Both the position numbers and the translations under genes were made by a program. Below, piece after piece: positions 23,761 through 32,613 of a stretch of DNA of 34,629 nt (its first letter is position 1; each line of letters begins with the position of its first letter). The notes under the pieces were generated by a model that was given only the letters and a program-made list of their open reading frames with translations, was not told the origin of the DNA and did not search any database. This DNA is from Verrucomicrobiota bacterium (GTDB taxonomy: Bacteria; Verrucomicrobiota; Verrucomicrobiia; Limisphaerales; JADLHS01), in the NCBI GenBank assembly GCA_025350905.1, contig JANXWY010000055.1, positions 1 through 34,629 on the forward strand, read 5' to 3'.

Positions 23761-24698
23761 ATCTGCCCTGCCGGCAGCGGATGCCCGGCGAGGAAATCGG
23801 CCGCGCTCATGCGCCGTCCCCCTTCGCGTTGCAAGGAGGTAACGCGCAGCGCGTCGTGGCCGCACCCGATGATAATCCCGGTCCGGTCGGCTTGGAGTAT
23901 TTTGCCCGCCGCTCCGGCCTGGGGAACTATTTCGGCACCCCAGATTTTCAGCAGCTGCGGTGGCGGCGGACCGGCTAGAAAGGTGAACGCGCCCGGCCAC
24001 GGGGTGAAGGCCCGGATGCGGTTCCAAATCGCGCGGGCGGGCTGCTGCCAGTCAATCCTTCCAGCCTCCTTCTTGATCTTGCCCACATGGGTGGCGCGGG
24101 CGGCGTCCTGCGGCTGCGGTCGGATTTTTCCGGCGACGTAGTCGGGGATGGTTTGCACGAGCAGCTCCGCGCCGAGGAGTGCCAGCCGGTCATGGAGCGT
24201 CGCGGCGTTATCGGCGTCGTGGATCGGAGTCGTGCGTTGCGTGAGAATGTCGCCGGTGTCGAGGCCCACGTCCATTTTCATGATGGTGACCCCGGTCTCG
24301 GCGTCGCCGTTGAGAATGGCCCATTGGATCGGGGCGGCCCCGCGATACTTCGGCAGTAACGAGGTGTGAACGTTCAGGCAGCCAAAGCGCGGTAACTCCA
24401 GAATGGCCGGCGGCAGAATCTGGCCGAACGCGGCCACGGCGATGAGGTCGGGCGCCCAGGCGCGCAATTCCGCCACGAAGTTTTCCGCGCGCGCTTTTGC
24501 CGGTTGCAACACGGGCAAACCCGCGGTCACGGCGAGCTGCTTTACGGGCGACGGTTGGAGTTTGAGCTCACGGCCCTTGGGTCGGTCCGGCTGCGTGACG
24601 GCGGCGATTATCTGAAAGCCGGGCGCCCGCGATAGCGCGGCGAGACTGGCGGCGGCCAGTTCGGGCGTTCCCATGAAGATGATGCGTAGCGCAGCCAT
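23751..24698 (-). CDS. fmt: Methionyl-tRNA formyltransferase
   Basis: A 315-residue cytoplasmic enzyme that formylates initiator Met-tRNA using 10-formyl-THF. The N-terminal catalytic domain starts RIIFMGTPELAAASL and holds the active-site run CLNVHTSLLPKYRGAAPI and MDVGLDTGDIL with the catalytic Asn, His and Asp. The C-terminal tRNA-binding domain contains IRAFTPWPGAFT. Length is normal. The ATG at 24698 is 54 bases after the adenylate kinase gene, so it is probably the last gene of an nnr - membrane protein - adk - fmt transcript. No deformylase gene is adjacent. Confidence 0.95.
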   Translation of the reverse strand: MAALRIIFMGTPELAAASLAALSRAPGFQIIAAVTQPDRPKGRELKLQPSPVKQLAVTAGLPVLQPAKARAENFVAELRAWAPDLIAVAAFGQILPPAILELPRFGCLNVHTSLLPKYRGAAPIQWAILNGDAETGVTIMKMDVGLDTGDILTQRTTPIHDADNAATLHDRLALLGAELLVQTIPDYVAGKIRPQPQDAARATHVGKIKKEAGRIDWQQPARAIWNRIRAFTPWPGAFTFLAGPPPPQLLKIWGAEIVPQAGAAGKILQADRTGIIIGCGHDALRVTSLQREGGRRMSAADFLAGHPLPAGQILS

Positions 24699-24752
24699 GC
24701 CAGAGCCAAGATGAAAAGGGCGCGCGGCGAAATGACTAATGTGCCGCCCGGC

Positions 24753-25349
24753 TCAACCGCGCGGCGCCACTTTGGCCTTCTCCAGAAGGCGCAGGATGTC
24801 GCACAGGACTTTGGTGGGCGGCTGGGTGGAATTGATGCGATGCACCAGCCGGGGCCCGTAAAAATTCAGTAACGGTTTGGTTTCCTGGTCGTAAACCTGG
24901 AGCCGATGACGAATGACCTCAAGATTGGCGTCATCCAGGCGGTTTTCCTTGAGCGCCCGGCGTTGGAGCCGTTGCACCAGCGAGTCAAAGTTGGTGCAAT
25001 GCAGATAGAAAACCGCCTTCACGTCGAGCGCGTCCGCCAGCATCTCGGCCTGGTGGAGATTACGCGGAATCCCGTCGAGCACCAGCGTATCGGTGTCCGG
25101 ATTAAAGCGGCCCGCGCATTCCCGGCGGATGAACTGCCGCCACAATTTCACGGTTGGTTTGTCCGGTACCAGTTGGCCGCGGCTGGTGTACTCAATGAAC
25201 ACCCGGGCGAGCGGATTCGAGGCGCTCAGGGAGCGGAAAACGTCGCCGCACGCACAATGAAAAAAATTCGGGATGGTGCCCAGGATTTTGCCTTGCGTGC
25301 CCTTGCCGGCGCCGGGCGCGCCGAAGAGGAGAATGGTCTTGTATTTCAT
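24753..25349 (-). CDS. adk: Adenylate kinase-like nucleoside monophosphate kinase
   Basis: A 198-residue P-loop kinase. It has the P-loop GAPGAGKGTQG (11-21 approx.), a nucleotide-binding GDVFRSL, DGIPRNLHQAE (family: DGFPR) and a short LID with RALKENRLDDANLEVIRHRL then TKPLLNFY. These are adenylate kinase marks, but FFHCACGDV in place of the usual (I/L)S(T/S)GD and the Ile in DGIPR are deviations, so it may be a divergent or second copy. The ATG at 25349 begins directly before the first strand; the 47 codons upstream belong to another frame of the membrane protein gene. Confidence 0.82.
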   Translation of the reverse strand: MKYKTILLFGAPGAGKGTQGKILGTIPNFFHCACGDVFRSLSASNPLARVFIEYTSRGQLVPDKPTVKLWRQFIRRECAGRFNPDTDTLVLDGIPRNLHQAEMLADALDVKAVFYLHCTNFDSLVQRLQRRALKENRLDDANLEVIRHRLQVYDQETKPLLNFYGPRLVHRINSTQPPTKVLCDILRLLEKAKVAPRG

Positions 25350-25380
25350 GGCGCGTTTCGCGGCGGCCGGGAGTTGAAGG

Positions 25381-26325
25381 TTAAGGGTCCCGGGGCTTGA
25401 TCTGAATTTCCAGAATTTCGCTGAATGGAATCTGGACTTCCTGCGAAGCGCCGCCCCGGTGAACATCCGCGTGCAGGTCGTTGGTCGCAATCCGCGAGAT
25501 GCGGGTGACGATGAACTCGCCGCGCGCGGACTTGATGAGCAACACCAGGTCCTTTTCCGCTTCCCGCCGGACCAGGCCGAAGAAGCCGGAGAATTTCGTC
25601 TCGAGGAACCGGCGATTGAAAGTGAACTGGCCGCGTTTGAAGATTTGCGTTTCGGGCACGGCGCTGGCGGCGGGGGCGGCGGCGTGCGCCAGGGACAATC
25701 CGCCGGGGCTGGCTTTGGCGGCGGCTTCCGCGGGCGCCTCCCCCGGCGCCACCGGGGCGGCGACCTCCGGAATTTCTTCCTCGGCCGTGGCTTTCATTTT
25801 CGTGGGCAAACAAAGAAAAATCACGGGGCCAATGAGCGGGGCGACCGCCGCGATCCCGCACACCATGCCGGCAGGATAGGCCCGGATGACGGAGATTTCG
25901 TAACCCGCGTAAATATTCGCCGCGTAGAGCAGCAACAGGGCGATCAAGCCCACGGAGGAACTCAACAGCGCCCCGAGGAGGGAACGCTTGGCGGGCCGAT
26001 CGAGGCGCGGCACCGGTTTGATCACCACTTCGGTCTTCTTGATCGTCGCGTCATCCGCCCCTTCGAGATACGGCTGGATCAAGGATTCCAGCTTGAGCTT
26101 GGGATCGCCGGCCAGTTGCTTGAGCGTGGCCTGCGAAAGTTTGTCCCAAGCGATTTTTTCGTAGCGGTTACCGTCGACGCGGATTTGCAGAAACTCCGGT
26201 TTCGCCTGGACGATATCCCCCTCGATTTTCGTGCCGTCCGCGTACTCAAACGGGATGGCCTGCACACGGGCGACAAGGGACACGCCGAGCCACAAACCTA
26301 CGATCAACAATCTGGAGATTCGCAC
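25381..26325 (-). CDS. Membrane protein of unknown function
   Basis: About 314 residues. A signal-like segment (1-23, ISRLLIVGLWLGVSLVARVQA) precedes an N-terminal domain (24-75) with PFEYADGTKIEGDI... and a WDKLSQATLKQL helix, loosely like SLA1/SHD1-type modules. Two helices follow (117-139 and 149-173), then an Ala/Pro/Glu-rich linker (about 180-225) and a C-terminal domain ending in FSEILEIQIKPRDP. No family could be named. The start is unclear: a GTG at 26325 gives a clean signal sequence; a TTG at 26382, three bases after the nnr stop, is possible. It sits between nnr and adk with a 31-base gap to adk. Confidence 0.7.
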   Translation of the reverse strand: MRISRLLIVGLWLGVSLVARVQAIPFEYADGTKIEGDIVQAKPEFLQIRVDGNRYEKIAWDKLSQATLKQLAGDPKLKLESLIQPYLEGADDATIKKTEVVIKPVPRLDRPAKRSLLGALLSSSVGLIALLLLYAANIYAGYEISVIRAYPAGMVCGIAAVAPLIGPVIFLCLPTKMKATAEEEIPEVAAPVAPGEAPAEAAAKASPGGLSLAHAAAPAASAVPETQIFKRGQFTFNRRFLETKFSGFFGLVRREAEKDLVLLIKSARGEFIVTRISRIATNDLHADVHRGGASQEVQIPFSEILEIQIKPRDP

Positions 26326-26384
26326 ACTGCGTTTCGTAGCAGATGGGCGCGGGTAAAGGAAGGAAAAACCCGCGCGCCGCAAGG

Positions 26385-27797
26385 TTAATTCGCCTGACCT
26401 AATTCGTCGGCCAAATCCTCCACCGTCCAGTTGCGCTGCCGCGCGGACAAAACGTCCGCCGCCGCGCCATGTTGCCAGACCGCGTAGCGCAAGGTCCGGC
26501 CCACCGCCACCGCCACCGCCGGCTGCGCGAGCAGACCCGCGATGAACCCGGCCAACAGATCTCCGCTCCCGCCCTGCGCGAGCTGCGGATTGCCGGACGA
26601 ATTAACGAAAAGTTCGCCGGTACTGCGACCGATCAACGTTTGGTGACCCTTGAGGACCACCCAGCAATGGCCGAGGCGCTGCGACAATTCGCGTACGGCG
26701 GCCAGCCGGTTTTCCTGGATCTGCGCGGGGGTCGTTTTCAGCAGCCGCGCGGCCTCGCCCGGGTGCGGCGTGATGACGCGGGTGGCCGGGCCCGGTGCTT
26801 GATCGAGCGGCAGCCAGTCCAGCGCACTCGCATCCACGACGACGGGTCGGAGCGAATCGCGCCATAATTGGCGCGTCGCGCTCCGCAAGGCTTCTGGCAA
26901 ATCCGGCGCCGCCAGGCCCGGCCCCAGGAGCACCGCGGAAAATTCGGCGGGGAATGGGGCGGTGGGCGACCACGGATTGACCATCGCCGACTGCAATTGG
27001 GCGGCCACCGGGTAATAGGCCGGCGCCTGAGTGAGCACGGTGATCAACCCGGGTTGGGCGCGCTGCGCACCGCGGGCCGCCAGCACCGCGGCGCCGTGAA
27101 AACCCGCGCTGCCGGCGAGGATGCCCAGATGCCCGTAATCGCCCTTGTGGCTTGCGACGAGGCGCGCGGGTGGAAAGTTCCTGAAGTCGTCCGGCGTGGT
27201 CCAGTTCAATTCGGCCGTATGCGGACAAGGAATCAAACCGACCTCTGCCGCGACTTCCAGCCGGCCGACGAACTTGGCCGCCCGGAGCTGCAACAACCCG
27301 GGCTTGGGCGCGCCAATCGTCAGTGTGACCGCCGCCTGAATCGCCGCGCTCTGCGCCTCGCCGGTGTCGGCCTGCAGGCCGGAAGGCACGTCTACTGCCA
27401 GGATGGGGGCCGGCGCGGAGTTGAGCCGCCGGATGAAAGCGCACCAATCTGCGTCCAGGGGACGATTGAGTCCGATACCGAGCAAGCCGTCGATGATGAG
27501 TGCCGGTTGGTTCGCGAGTTCGACCTCGAGTTGCGGCTGGCTGACGCTGGGCGAGTCAACGTTCAGCAATACGACGCGGCGATCGGCGAGATGGCTTTGC
27601 GCTGCCCGCGCGTCATCCCCGTTGTGACCTTTGCCCGCCAGCAGGAGAATCAAGTCGTTGGGGCGGGTGAGTTGCAGCGCCCGTTGCGCCAGACACCAGC
27701 CGACCCGCCGGATGACTTCGGCCGCCGTCTGGCCGGTGGCCCAGGTGGCGTTTTCCCAGTGGCGCATCTGCGCGAGGCTGGTGATGGGTACGGACAT
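26385..27797 (-). CDS. nnr: Bifunctional NAD(P)H-hydrate epimerase / ADP-dependent dehydratase
   Basis: A 470-residue metabolite-repair enzyme restoring hydrated NAD(P)H. The N-terminal epimerase domain (about 1-205) includes LLLAGKGHNGDDARAA, where the family usually has GxGNNGGDG, and VDVPSGLQADTG. The C-terminal dehydratase domain (about 215-470) includes HKGDYGHLGILAGSAG, VITPHPGEAARLL, VVLKGHQTLI and GNPQLAQGGSGDLLAG, all family-typical. The epimerase loop deviation is noted but the domain is otherwise complete. The stop is three bases from the earliest possible start of the downstream membrane protein gene. Confidence 0.93.
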   Translation of the reverse strand: MSVPITSLAQMRHWENATWATGQTAAEVIRRVGWCLAQRALQLTRPNDLILLLAGKGHNGDDARAAQSHLADRRVVLLNVDSPSVSQPQLEVELANQPALIIDGLLGIGLNRPLDADWCAFIRRLNSAPAPILAVDVPSGLQADTGEAQSAAIQAAVTLTIGAPKPGLLQLRAAKFVGRLEVAAEVGLIPCPHTAELNWTTPDDFRNFPPARLVASHKGDYGHLGILAGSAGFHGAAVLAARGAQRAQPGLITVLTQAPAYYPVAAQLQSAMVNPWSPTAPFPAEFSAVLLGPGLAAPDLPEALRSATRQLWRDSLRPVVVDASALDWLPLDQAPGPATRVITPHPGEAARLLKTTPAQIQENRLAAVRELSQRLGHCWVVLKGHQTLIGRSTGELFVNSSGNPQLAQGGSGDLLAGFIAGLLAQPAVAVAVGRTLRYAVWQHGAAADVLSARQRNWTVEDLADELGQAN

Positions 27798-27852
27798 GGT
27801 GATAGATTAACCAGGACGCCCCGTTCTAAAAGGAGAAAGGAAGTCCGGTCGC

Positions 27853-27914
27853 ATAAAACAAAAAGTCCGCCAAGTTTTGCCGGGGCAATTTTGCCCTAGC
27901 GAACTTGGCGGACT
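27853..27914 (-). terminator. Intrinsic terminator of the Gfo/Idh gene
   Basis: A perfect 13-bp stem (AGTCCGCCAAGTT at 27864-27876 and AACTTGGCGGACT at 27902-27914) encloses an inner hairpin GGGCAA-TT-TTGCCC (27883-27896). On the minus strand the outer stem is followed by TTTTGTTTTA, a U-rich tail. It lies 30 bases after the stop at 27945. Confidence 0.9.
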
Positions 27915-27944
27915 CCGAGATCCGCGATCGTGCGTGCGATTGAC

Positions 27945-29381
27945 TTAGATCGACCAGCCCTTGCGATTGTCGCGTTTGAGGTAGAGGTCGGCCTCGGGCG
28001 CATTGGTCGCGCGCATGTTCGGGCCGTCCCACTCCAGCTTCTTGCCGGTACGCATGGCGACACAGCCCAGCAGAATGATTTCCGTGAGGTACGCGGCGAC
28101 GTCGAAGTTTGAGTACGGCACCGGCCCGCCTTTGCACCCCGCGATCCATTCGAGATGATGACGCTTGTCCGTGTCGCCGGAGAAAGCGTTGCGGGGAATG
28201 GTTTGCGGTATGGCTTTGACGGCCGCGCTGTTTTTGCTGGCCACAAATTCCTTGTCGTCCGTGAGTTTGACGAAAAAGTTAGCGCCGTAGTCATCGGGCG
28301 AGAACAGTTTGCCCTTATCGCCGACGAGGAGGCAACCACTGCCCGGCACCGAGCCCATCATGGCTTCGATGTCGGCGGTGACGGCGGCCGGCGGTTTATT
28401 ATTGCCATCATGCACGTAGGGATTGTCCGGCTTGGGATTGCCGCCGTCGAACCACCAGAGGGTGACCGGCACCAGATTTTCGCGGGCCGGGAACTGGAAG
28501 CGAATCTTGGATTTGAGGGGGTAGGTTTCCTGGTTGATGGGCGAGGTCCAGGCTTCGACTTCGGTCGGATAGCCGAGGCGCACGGCGCGGAACGGCATGT
28601 TGCAGGTATGGCAGGCCATGTCCCCAAGCGCGCCGGTGCCGAAATCCTGCCAACCGCGCCACTTGAAAGTATGGTAAACGTCCTTCTTGAAGGGGCGAAA
28701 TTTCGCCGGCCCCAGCCAACCGTCCCAATCCAAAGTGGGGGGCACCGGATCAGAACCTTCCGGCCGCGGCATGCCTTGTGGCCAGACGGGGCGGTTGCTC
28801 CAGACATAGACTTCGCGCACGTCACCGATCAGACCAGCCTGTACCACCTCCACGGCCCGGCGCAATCCGTCTTCCGCGCTGCCTTGATTACCCATTTGCG
28901 TCACCACGCCATACTGCTTGGCCAGCTTGCGCAGCAGCCGCGCTTCGGAAATGGTCTGCACCAAAGGCTTCTGGCAATAAACGTGTTTCCCCATTTTAAT
29001 GGCCGTGGCTGCCACCATGGCGTGCATGTGATCGGGGGTGGAGACAATGACGGCATCCAGCGTCGGCTCCTTCTTCAGCATCTCGCGCCAACTCTGATAA
29101 GTTCGGGCATTCGGGTATTTCTTCTTCGCTTGCGCGAGCGTGTCCGCGTCCACGTCACAAAGTGCGACGATGTTTTCAGTGGAACAGTGTTCCGTGTCAC
29201 TGGCGCCTTTGCCGCCGGCGCCCACCACGCCGATATTGAGTTTCTCGCCGGCCGCGAGCTTGCGCGGCGCGGCCGTGGCGCAACCAGTCAGGGTCGCTGC
29301 CCCCACCAGCGCGGTGGTCTGAAGAAATTGACGACGCGTGAAGCCGCCGCGCGGCCCGATAGGGAGATTGTGTAATGCCAT
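27945..29381 (-). CDS. TAT-exported Gfo/Idh/MocA-family oxidoreductase
   Basis: A 478-residue protein. The N-terminus has a twin-arginine motif (TRRQFLQTTALVGAATLTGC, residues 15-34); LTGC also fits a lipobox, so it may be a TAT-exported lipoprotein. The NAD(P)-binding fold begins NIGVVGAGGKGASD, and the family's E-K-P motif is CQKP (HVYCQKPL). The C-terminal half (from about 200) is the long form typical of exported verrucomicrobial and planctomycetal members. Such enzymes are thought to keep their nucleotide and act on sugars or glycosides in the periplasm; the substrate is not known. It is monocistronic: a strong terminator follows and a 295-base spacer precedes. Confidence 0.93.
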   Translation of the reverse strand: MALHNLPIGPRGGFTRRQFLQTTALVGAATLTGCATAAPRKLAAGEKLNIGVVGAGGKGASDTEHCSTENIVALCDVDADTLAQAKKKYPNARTYQSWREMLKKEPTLDAVIVSTPDHMHAMVAATAIKMGKHVYCQKPLVQTISEARLLRKLAKQYGVVTQMGNQGSAEDGLRRAVEVVQAGLIGDVREVYVWSNRPVWPQGMPRPEGSDPVPPTLDWDGWLGPAKFRPFKKDVYHTFKWRGWQDFGTGALGDMACHTCNMPFRAVRLGYPTEVEAWTSPINQETYPLKSKIRFQFPARENLVPVTLWWFDGGNPKPDNPYVHDGNNKPPAAVTADIEAMMGSVPGSGCLLVGDKGKLFSPDDYGANFFVKLTDDKEFVASKNSAAVKAIPQTIPRNAFSGDTDKRHHLEWIAGCKGGPVPYSNFDVAAYLTEIILLGCVAMRTGKKLEWDGPNMRATNAPEADLYLKRDNRKGWSI

Positions 29382-29566
29382 GCCGCTCTTTTAGCACCTC
29401 CGCGTCCGCACACAAGAATTTTTTTCCGAAATCTAAAATCCGCGCCCGCCCGAACTCCGTTTTCACCCCTGCGACCCCCGACGGCGGCCAGCGGATAAAC
29501 CGGGTGGCGGGCCCCCGAGCCGGCCGGCAACCACCGTGCAGGAGCACTGAACATTGCACAAACTTC

Positions 29567-29637
29567 GTAGCCGCCGACGTAAGGAGGCGGACGGGTGTGC
29601 GTCGCGAGGAAGTCCGCCGCCTCACGTCGTCGGCTAC
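29567..29637. repeat. Palindromic repeat between the GDSL esterase and Gfo/Idh genes
   Basis: Arms 29567-29592 and 29612-29637 (GTAGCCGCCGACGTAAGG... and ...CCTCACGTCGTCGGCTAC) pair at 23 of 26 positions around a 19-base loop. It is the most complete copy of the CCGACGTGAGGAGGC family in the window. The rest of the 295-base gap (29382-29676) shows no gene. Confidence 0.82.
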
Positions 29638-29676
29638 ACTCCGTTGGCGTTTCGTGCCCGGTGTGAAATTTCTGGG

Positions 29677-30408
29677 CTAGGGATTCTTGAGTGGCGGCGC
29701 CACGCGGTCCAGGACCGGCTTGAGGATCCCCGCCCACAGTTGGTAGCCGGCCTCATTCAGGTGCAGTTGGTCGCTGACAAATAATTCCGCCCGCGGTTGA
29801 CCATCGACCCCGAGCATCGCAGTGTAGACGTCCACGTAGATGAGTTTCGGTTGGCCCGCGATGAATTCCTGCATCAGCCGGTTTGCGTTTTTAATAGCCC
29901 CGATGAATTTTGAGCGGGAAGGACTCGGCTTTATCGCGATGAAAGCGATGCGCGTTTCCGGCAGTGCGGATAGCACTTTCGCCACGAACTCCTTGTAGTC
30001 GGCCAACACCTGCTCTGGCGATTTGCCTGCGGCGATGTCATTGTCGCCCGCATACAGCACCACCAGCTGCGGTTGATAGGGAACCACGATGCGATCCACG
30101 AACGCCACGGAATCGGACAGGTGCGAGCCGCCGAAGCCGCGATTGATGAGGCGGTGTTCCGGAAACTGGGCCGGCGCGTTGGTCCATTTGACCATGCTGG
30201 AACTGCCGATCAGCAGGATGGCGTTGCGCGGGGGTGGGTTGGTTTTGTCCGCAGCCTCAAATGCTTGGATCGCCGGCTCCCATTGCACATGATGCGGGCC
30301 GTTAGTAGCGGCGATCTCGGCATGAGCCGGCAAAACCAGGAGCAGGAAACTCCCCATCAGGCCAGCGAGTCCGAGGAAAACCAATAAGCGCAGCGATTGA
30401 GTTTGCAC
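29677..30408 (-). CDS. Exported SGNH/GDSL-type hydrolase
   Basis: A 243-residue secreted esterase-like protein. A signal peptide (about 1-30) is followed by the SGNH blocks: ILLIGSSSMVKW (Ser), NRGFGGSHLSD (Gly), VLYAGDNDIAAG (Asn) and SDQLHLNEAGY (Asp and His). Members act as lipases, acetyl esterases or acyl-hydrolases on lipids and glycans. The first possible start is a TTG at 30414; the GTG at 30408 is chosen because AGGA lies seven bases ahead of it. It is divergent to nadC with about 80 bases between the starts, which should hold both promoters. Confidence 0.9.
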   Translation of the reverse strand: MQTQSLRLLVFLGLAGLMGSFLLLVLPAHAEIAATNGPHHVQWEPAIQAFEAADKTNPPPRNAILLIGSSSMVKWTNAPAQFPEHRLINRGFGGSHLSDSVAFVDRIVVPYQPQLVVLYAGDNDIAAGKSPEQVLADYKEFVAKVLSALPETRIAFIAIKPSPSRSKFIGAIKNANRLMQEFIAGQPKLIYVDVYTAMLGVDGQPRAELFVSDQLHLNEAGYQLWAGILKPVLDRVAPPLKNP

Positions 30409-30487
30409 GCGCAAATCCTGTCAGCGCCCCCGATCGCGGAGAAGCTTTTTCCTTTTCCCACGGGGTGGATGCCGCCATGTTCGCGCC

Positions 30488-31342
30488 GTGCAACCACTGG
30501 ACGCTCGAGAAATTCGCACTGCCGTTCGCGCCGCGCTGGCCGAGGACATCGGCAGCGGTGATGTGACCTCGCTCGCGACGGTCCCGGCCGGTACCACCTT
30601 CACCGTCGTCATGCGCGCCCGCGAGCCGCTGGTCGTCGCCGGCCTCGCCTTTGCCGAAGCCGCCTTCCGAAAACTTTCCCCAGCCGCTCGAATCCAACGC
30701 TTCGCCCGTGACGGCCAGCGGGTAAAGGCCGGTGCAGGCTTGTTAAAAATCTCCGGCCCGGCCCGGGCGATTCTCAGCGCCGAGCGGGTGGCGTTGAATT
30801 TTGTCCAACGGCTTTCCGGGGTGGCCACGCTCACGGCGCAATACGTCGCGGCCATCCAGGGCACATCCGCGCAGATTCTCGATACACGCAAGACCACGCC
30901 CGGCTGGCGGCGCTTTGAGAAATACGCCGTGGCCTGCGGTGGCGGACGCAATCACCGCTTCGGGCTGTACGACCTGGTACTCATCAAGGACAACCACCTG
31001 GCGGCGCTCCGGGAGGCAAAGCCCAACGCTGTGGCGGCCGCCGTGCTGCGCGCGCGCAAGAAATTTCCCCGGCTCAAAATCGAAGTGGAGGCGGACACGC
31101 TCGTGCAAGTGAAGCAAGCGGTCGCAGCCGGCGCGGATATTATCCTGCTCGACAACATGACGCCCGCGCAGTTGCGCCAAGCGGTGAGCCTTGTCGCGGG
31201 GCGCGCCCAGACCGAAGCGAGCGGCGGGGTAAATTTGCAAACCGTGAACGCCATTGCCCAGACCGGTGTGGATTTTATTTCCGTCGGCGCGCTGACGCAC
31301 TCCGCCCGCGCGGTGGACATCGGACTGGATTTTGAAAGTTGA
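30488..31342 (+). CDS. nadC: Nicotinate-nucleotide pyrophosphorylase (carboxylating), quinolinate phosphoribosyltransferase
   Basis: A 284-residue enzyme making nicotinate mononucleotide from quinolinate and PRPP in NAD synthesis. Family motifs: LAEDIGSGDVTSLATVP, ERVALNFVQRLSGVAT, the DTRKTTPGWRRFEKYAV run with GGGRNHRFGLYDLVLIKDNH, EVEADTLVQ, IILLDNM and the C-terminal EASGGVNL...ISVGALTHSA. Start is a GTG at 30488 giving a normal length; the ATG at 30477 is out of frame. No nadA or nadB is nearby. Confidence 0.95.
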   Translation: MQPLDAREIRTAVRAALAEDIGSGDVTSLATVPAGTTFTVVMRAREPLVVAGLAFAEAAFRKLSPAARIQRFARDGQRVKAGAGLLKISGPARAILSAERVALNFVQRLSGVATLTAQYVAAIQGTSAQILDTRKTTPGWRRFEKYAVACGGGRNHRFGLYDLVLIKDNHLAALREAKPNAVAAAVLRARKKFPRLKIEVEADTLVQVKQAVAAGADIILLDNMTPAQLRQAVSLVAGRAQTEASGGVNLQTVNAIAQTGVDFISVGALTHSARAVDIGLDFES

Positions 31343-31562
31343 AACGGATCGCGCCGCATCTTTGTCGCGCTGTCACTGCGACTGCTTTATTGTCCGGCGC
31401 ACCTTCCAACACGACCAAGCACCGGCGCCGCGGCAACCAGCGGCCAACAAATTTATGTTGCGCCGACTGCGCTACGCCTGGTCCGGTTGCCGGCAACGGC
31501 TTGGAGTAAATCTTGCCTGGACAGTTTTCGGTTGCGCCACCGGATCGGAGACCGGCGCTCCC

Positions 31563-32495
31563 CTAAATCGCAGTCCTTTTCGACAGGGTCAATAACACCA
31601 CGCCCGCCACGGCAACGGCCCCGCCAAGTAACGAGCGCGCGGTGATATTTTCGCCTTCAAAGATCCGCGCCAGCGGCATCACCGTCAGCGGCGTGAGCGC
31701 CACGATGGACATCACGATGCCCGTGGGCGTGGTTTCCAACGCCCATTGCAGGCAACTCACGCCGAGCGTCTGGCCGGCAAGACTGTTCATCGCCACCCAC
31801 GGCCAGATGCGACGCCACTTGTCACCCACCGACGGCGCGGAAGCATCGTTGTGGGCATCGCCGGGCCGCCGGAAAAACCTGCGCTTGGCGACGAGCAGCA
31901 AAACGGCGGCGATGAGCAGGCCACCGAGGATGCGTTGAAACGCCGCCGTACCGCCGTCGAGGGATTCCTGGTTCGCGTGCGTGACGGCGTAGGCTTTGCG
32001 GCTGATCACCACACCCAGCGCGTTGCCCAGTGCGCCGATCAAAGCAAAGAGGCCGCCGGTGACGAGTTGCGGTCGTGAGGTGGTCAGGTGTTCGCCCGGG
32101 ACCAGCGCCACCGCCACGCCGGCGAGAATGATCAGGGCGCCGGTGATTTGCACCGGGCCGAGCGCGGTGCCAAGCCACAGCCATTCGATGAGCGCCGCGA
32201 GGGGTGCCGTGAAGCACTGAAGCAACAGCAACGACAACCTGGAACCGAGCCGGGGCAGGGCTTGAAATAATCCGGCATCGCCAATGCCGATGCCGATGAG
32301 GCCGCTGAGAAAGAAAAACGGGAAGCCCGCGCCGCTGACGCCGTGGCCGCCGCTGAAGGCCCACGCGCTCAGGAACCCGGTCGCGAGGGTGAGTCGCCAG
32401 AAGTTGGCCTCGACCCCGCCGATGAGCTTGGCCGTGCGGTGGCCGCTGATGACGGAGATCGAGAACAGGAGCGTGGACAGGAAGGCGGCGAACAC
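31563..32495 (-). CDS. EamA/DMT-family membrane transporter
   Basis: A 310-residue protein with about ten helices in two EamA repeats, for example SLLLLQCFTAPLAALIEWLWLG and ALIILAGVAVALVPG in the first half and MSIVALTPLTVMPLARIFEGE in the second. The drug/metabolite exporter superfamily carries amino acids, sugars or metabolites; the substrate cannot be told. The start codon is GTG at 32495. The 220-base gap on its 3' side (31343-31562, convergent with nadC) shows no gene and no clear terminator. On its 5' side, 32530-32582 is a purine-rich tract. Confidence 0.88.
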   Translation of the reverse strand: MFAAFLSTLLFSISVISGHRTAKLIGGVEANFWRLTLATGFLSAWAFSGGHGVSGAGFPFFFLSGLIGIGIGDAGLFQALPRLGSRLSLLLLQCFTAPLAALIEWLWLGTALGPVQITGALIILAGVAVALVPGEHLTTSRPQLVTGGLFALIGALGNALGVVISRKAYAVTHANQESLDGGTAAFQRILGGLLIAAVLLLVAKRRFFRRPGDAHNDASAPSVGDKWRRIWPWVAMNSLAGQTLGVSCLQWALETTPTGIVMSIVALTPLTVMPLARIFEGENITARSLLGGAVAVAGVVLLTLSKRTAI

Positions 32496-32613
32496 GCGGG
32501 CGAAATTACGGCGTCAGTAACCGTGAGTCGAGAGTTCTCGGGAAAAGGAAAGGTGCCGAGGAGAAAGGGAGAAAAGGAGAATTTTCCTGCGCGTGACTCG
32601 GAGTCTCCTCCGC

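Noticed and set aside
28155-29375. A 406-codon open frame on the plus strand
   Set aside because: It is exactly antisense to the Gfo/Idh gene, which has clear family motifs, a TAT signal and a terminator. The plus frame shows no recognisable domain.
31343-31562. A small gene between nadC and the EamA transporter
   Set aside because: Short open frames exist, but without a ribosome-binding site, family similarity or coupling to neighbours.
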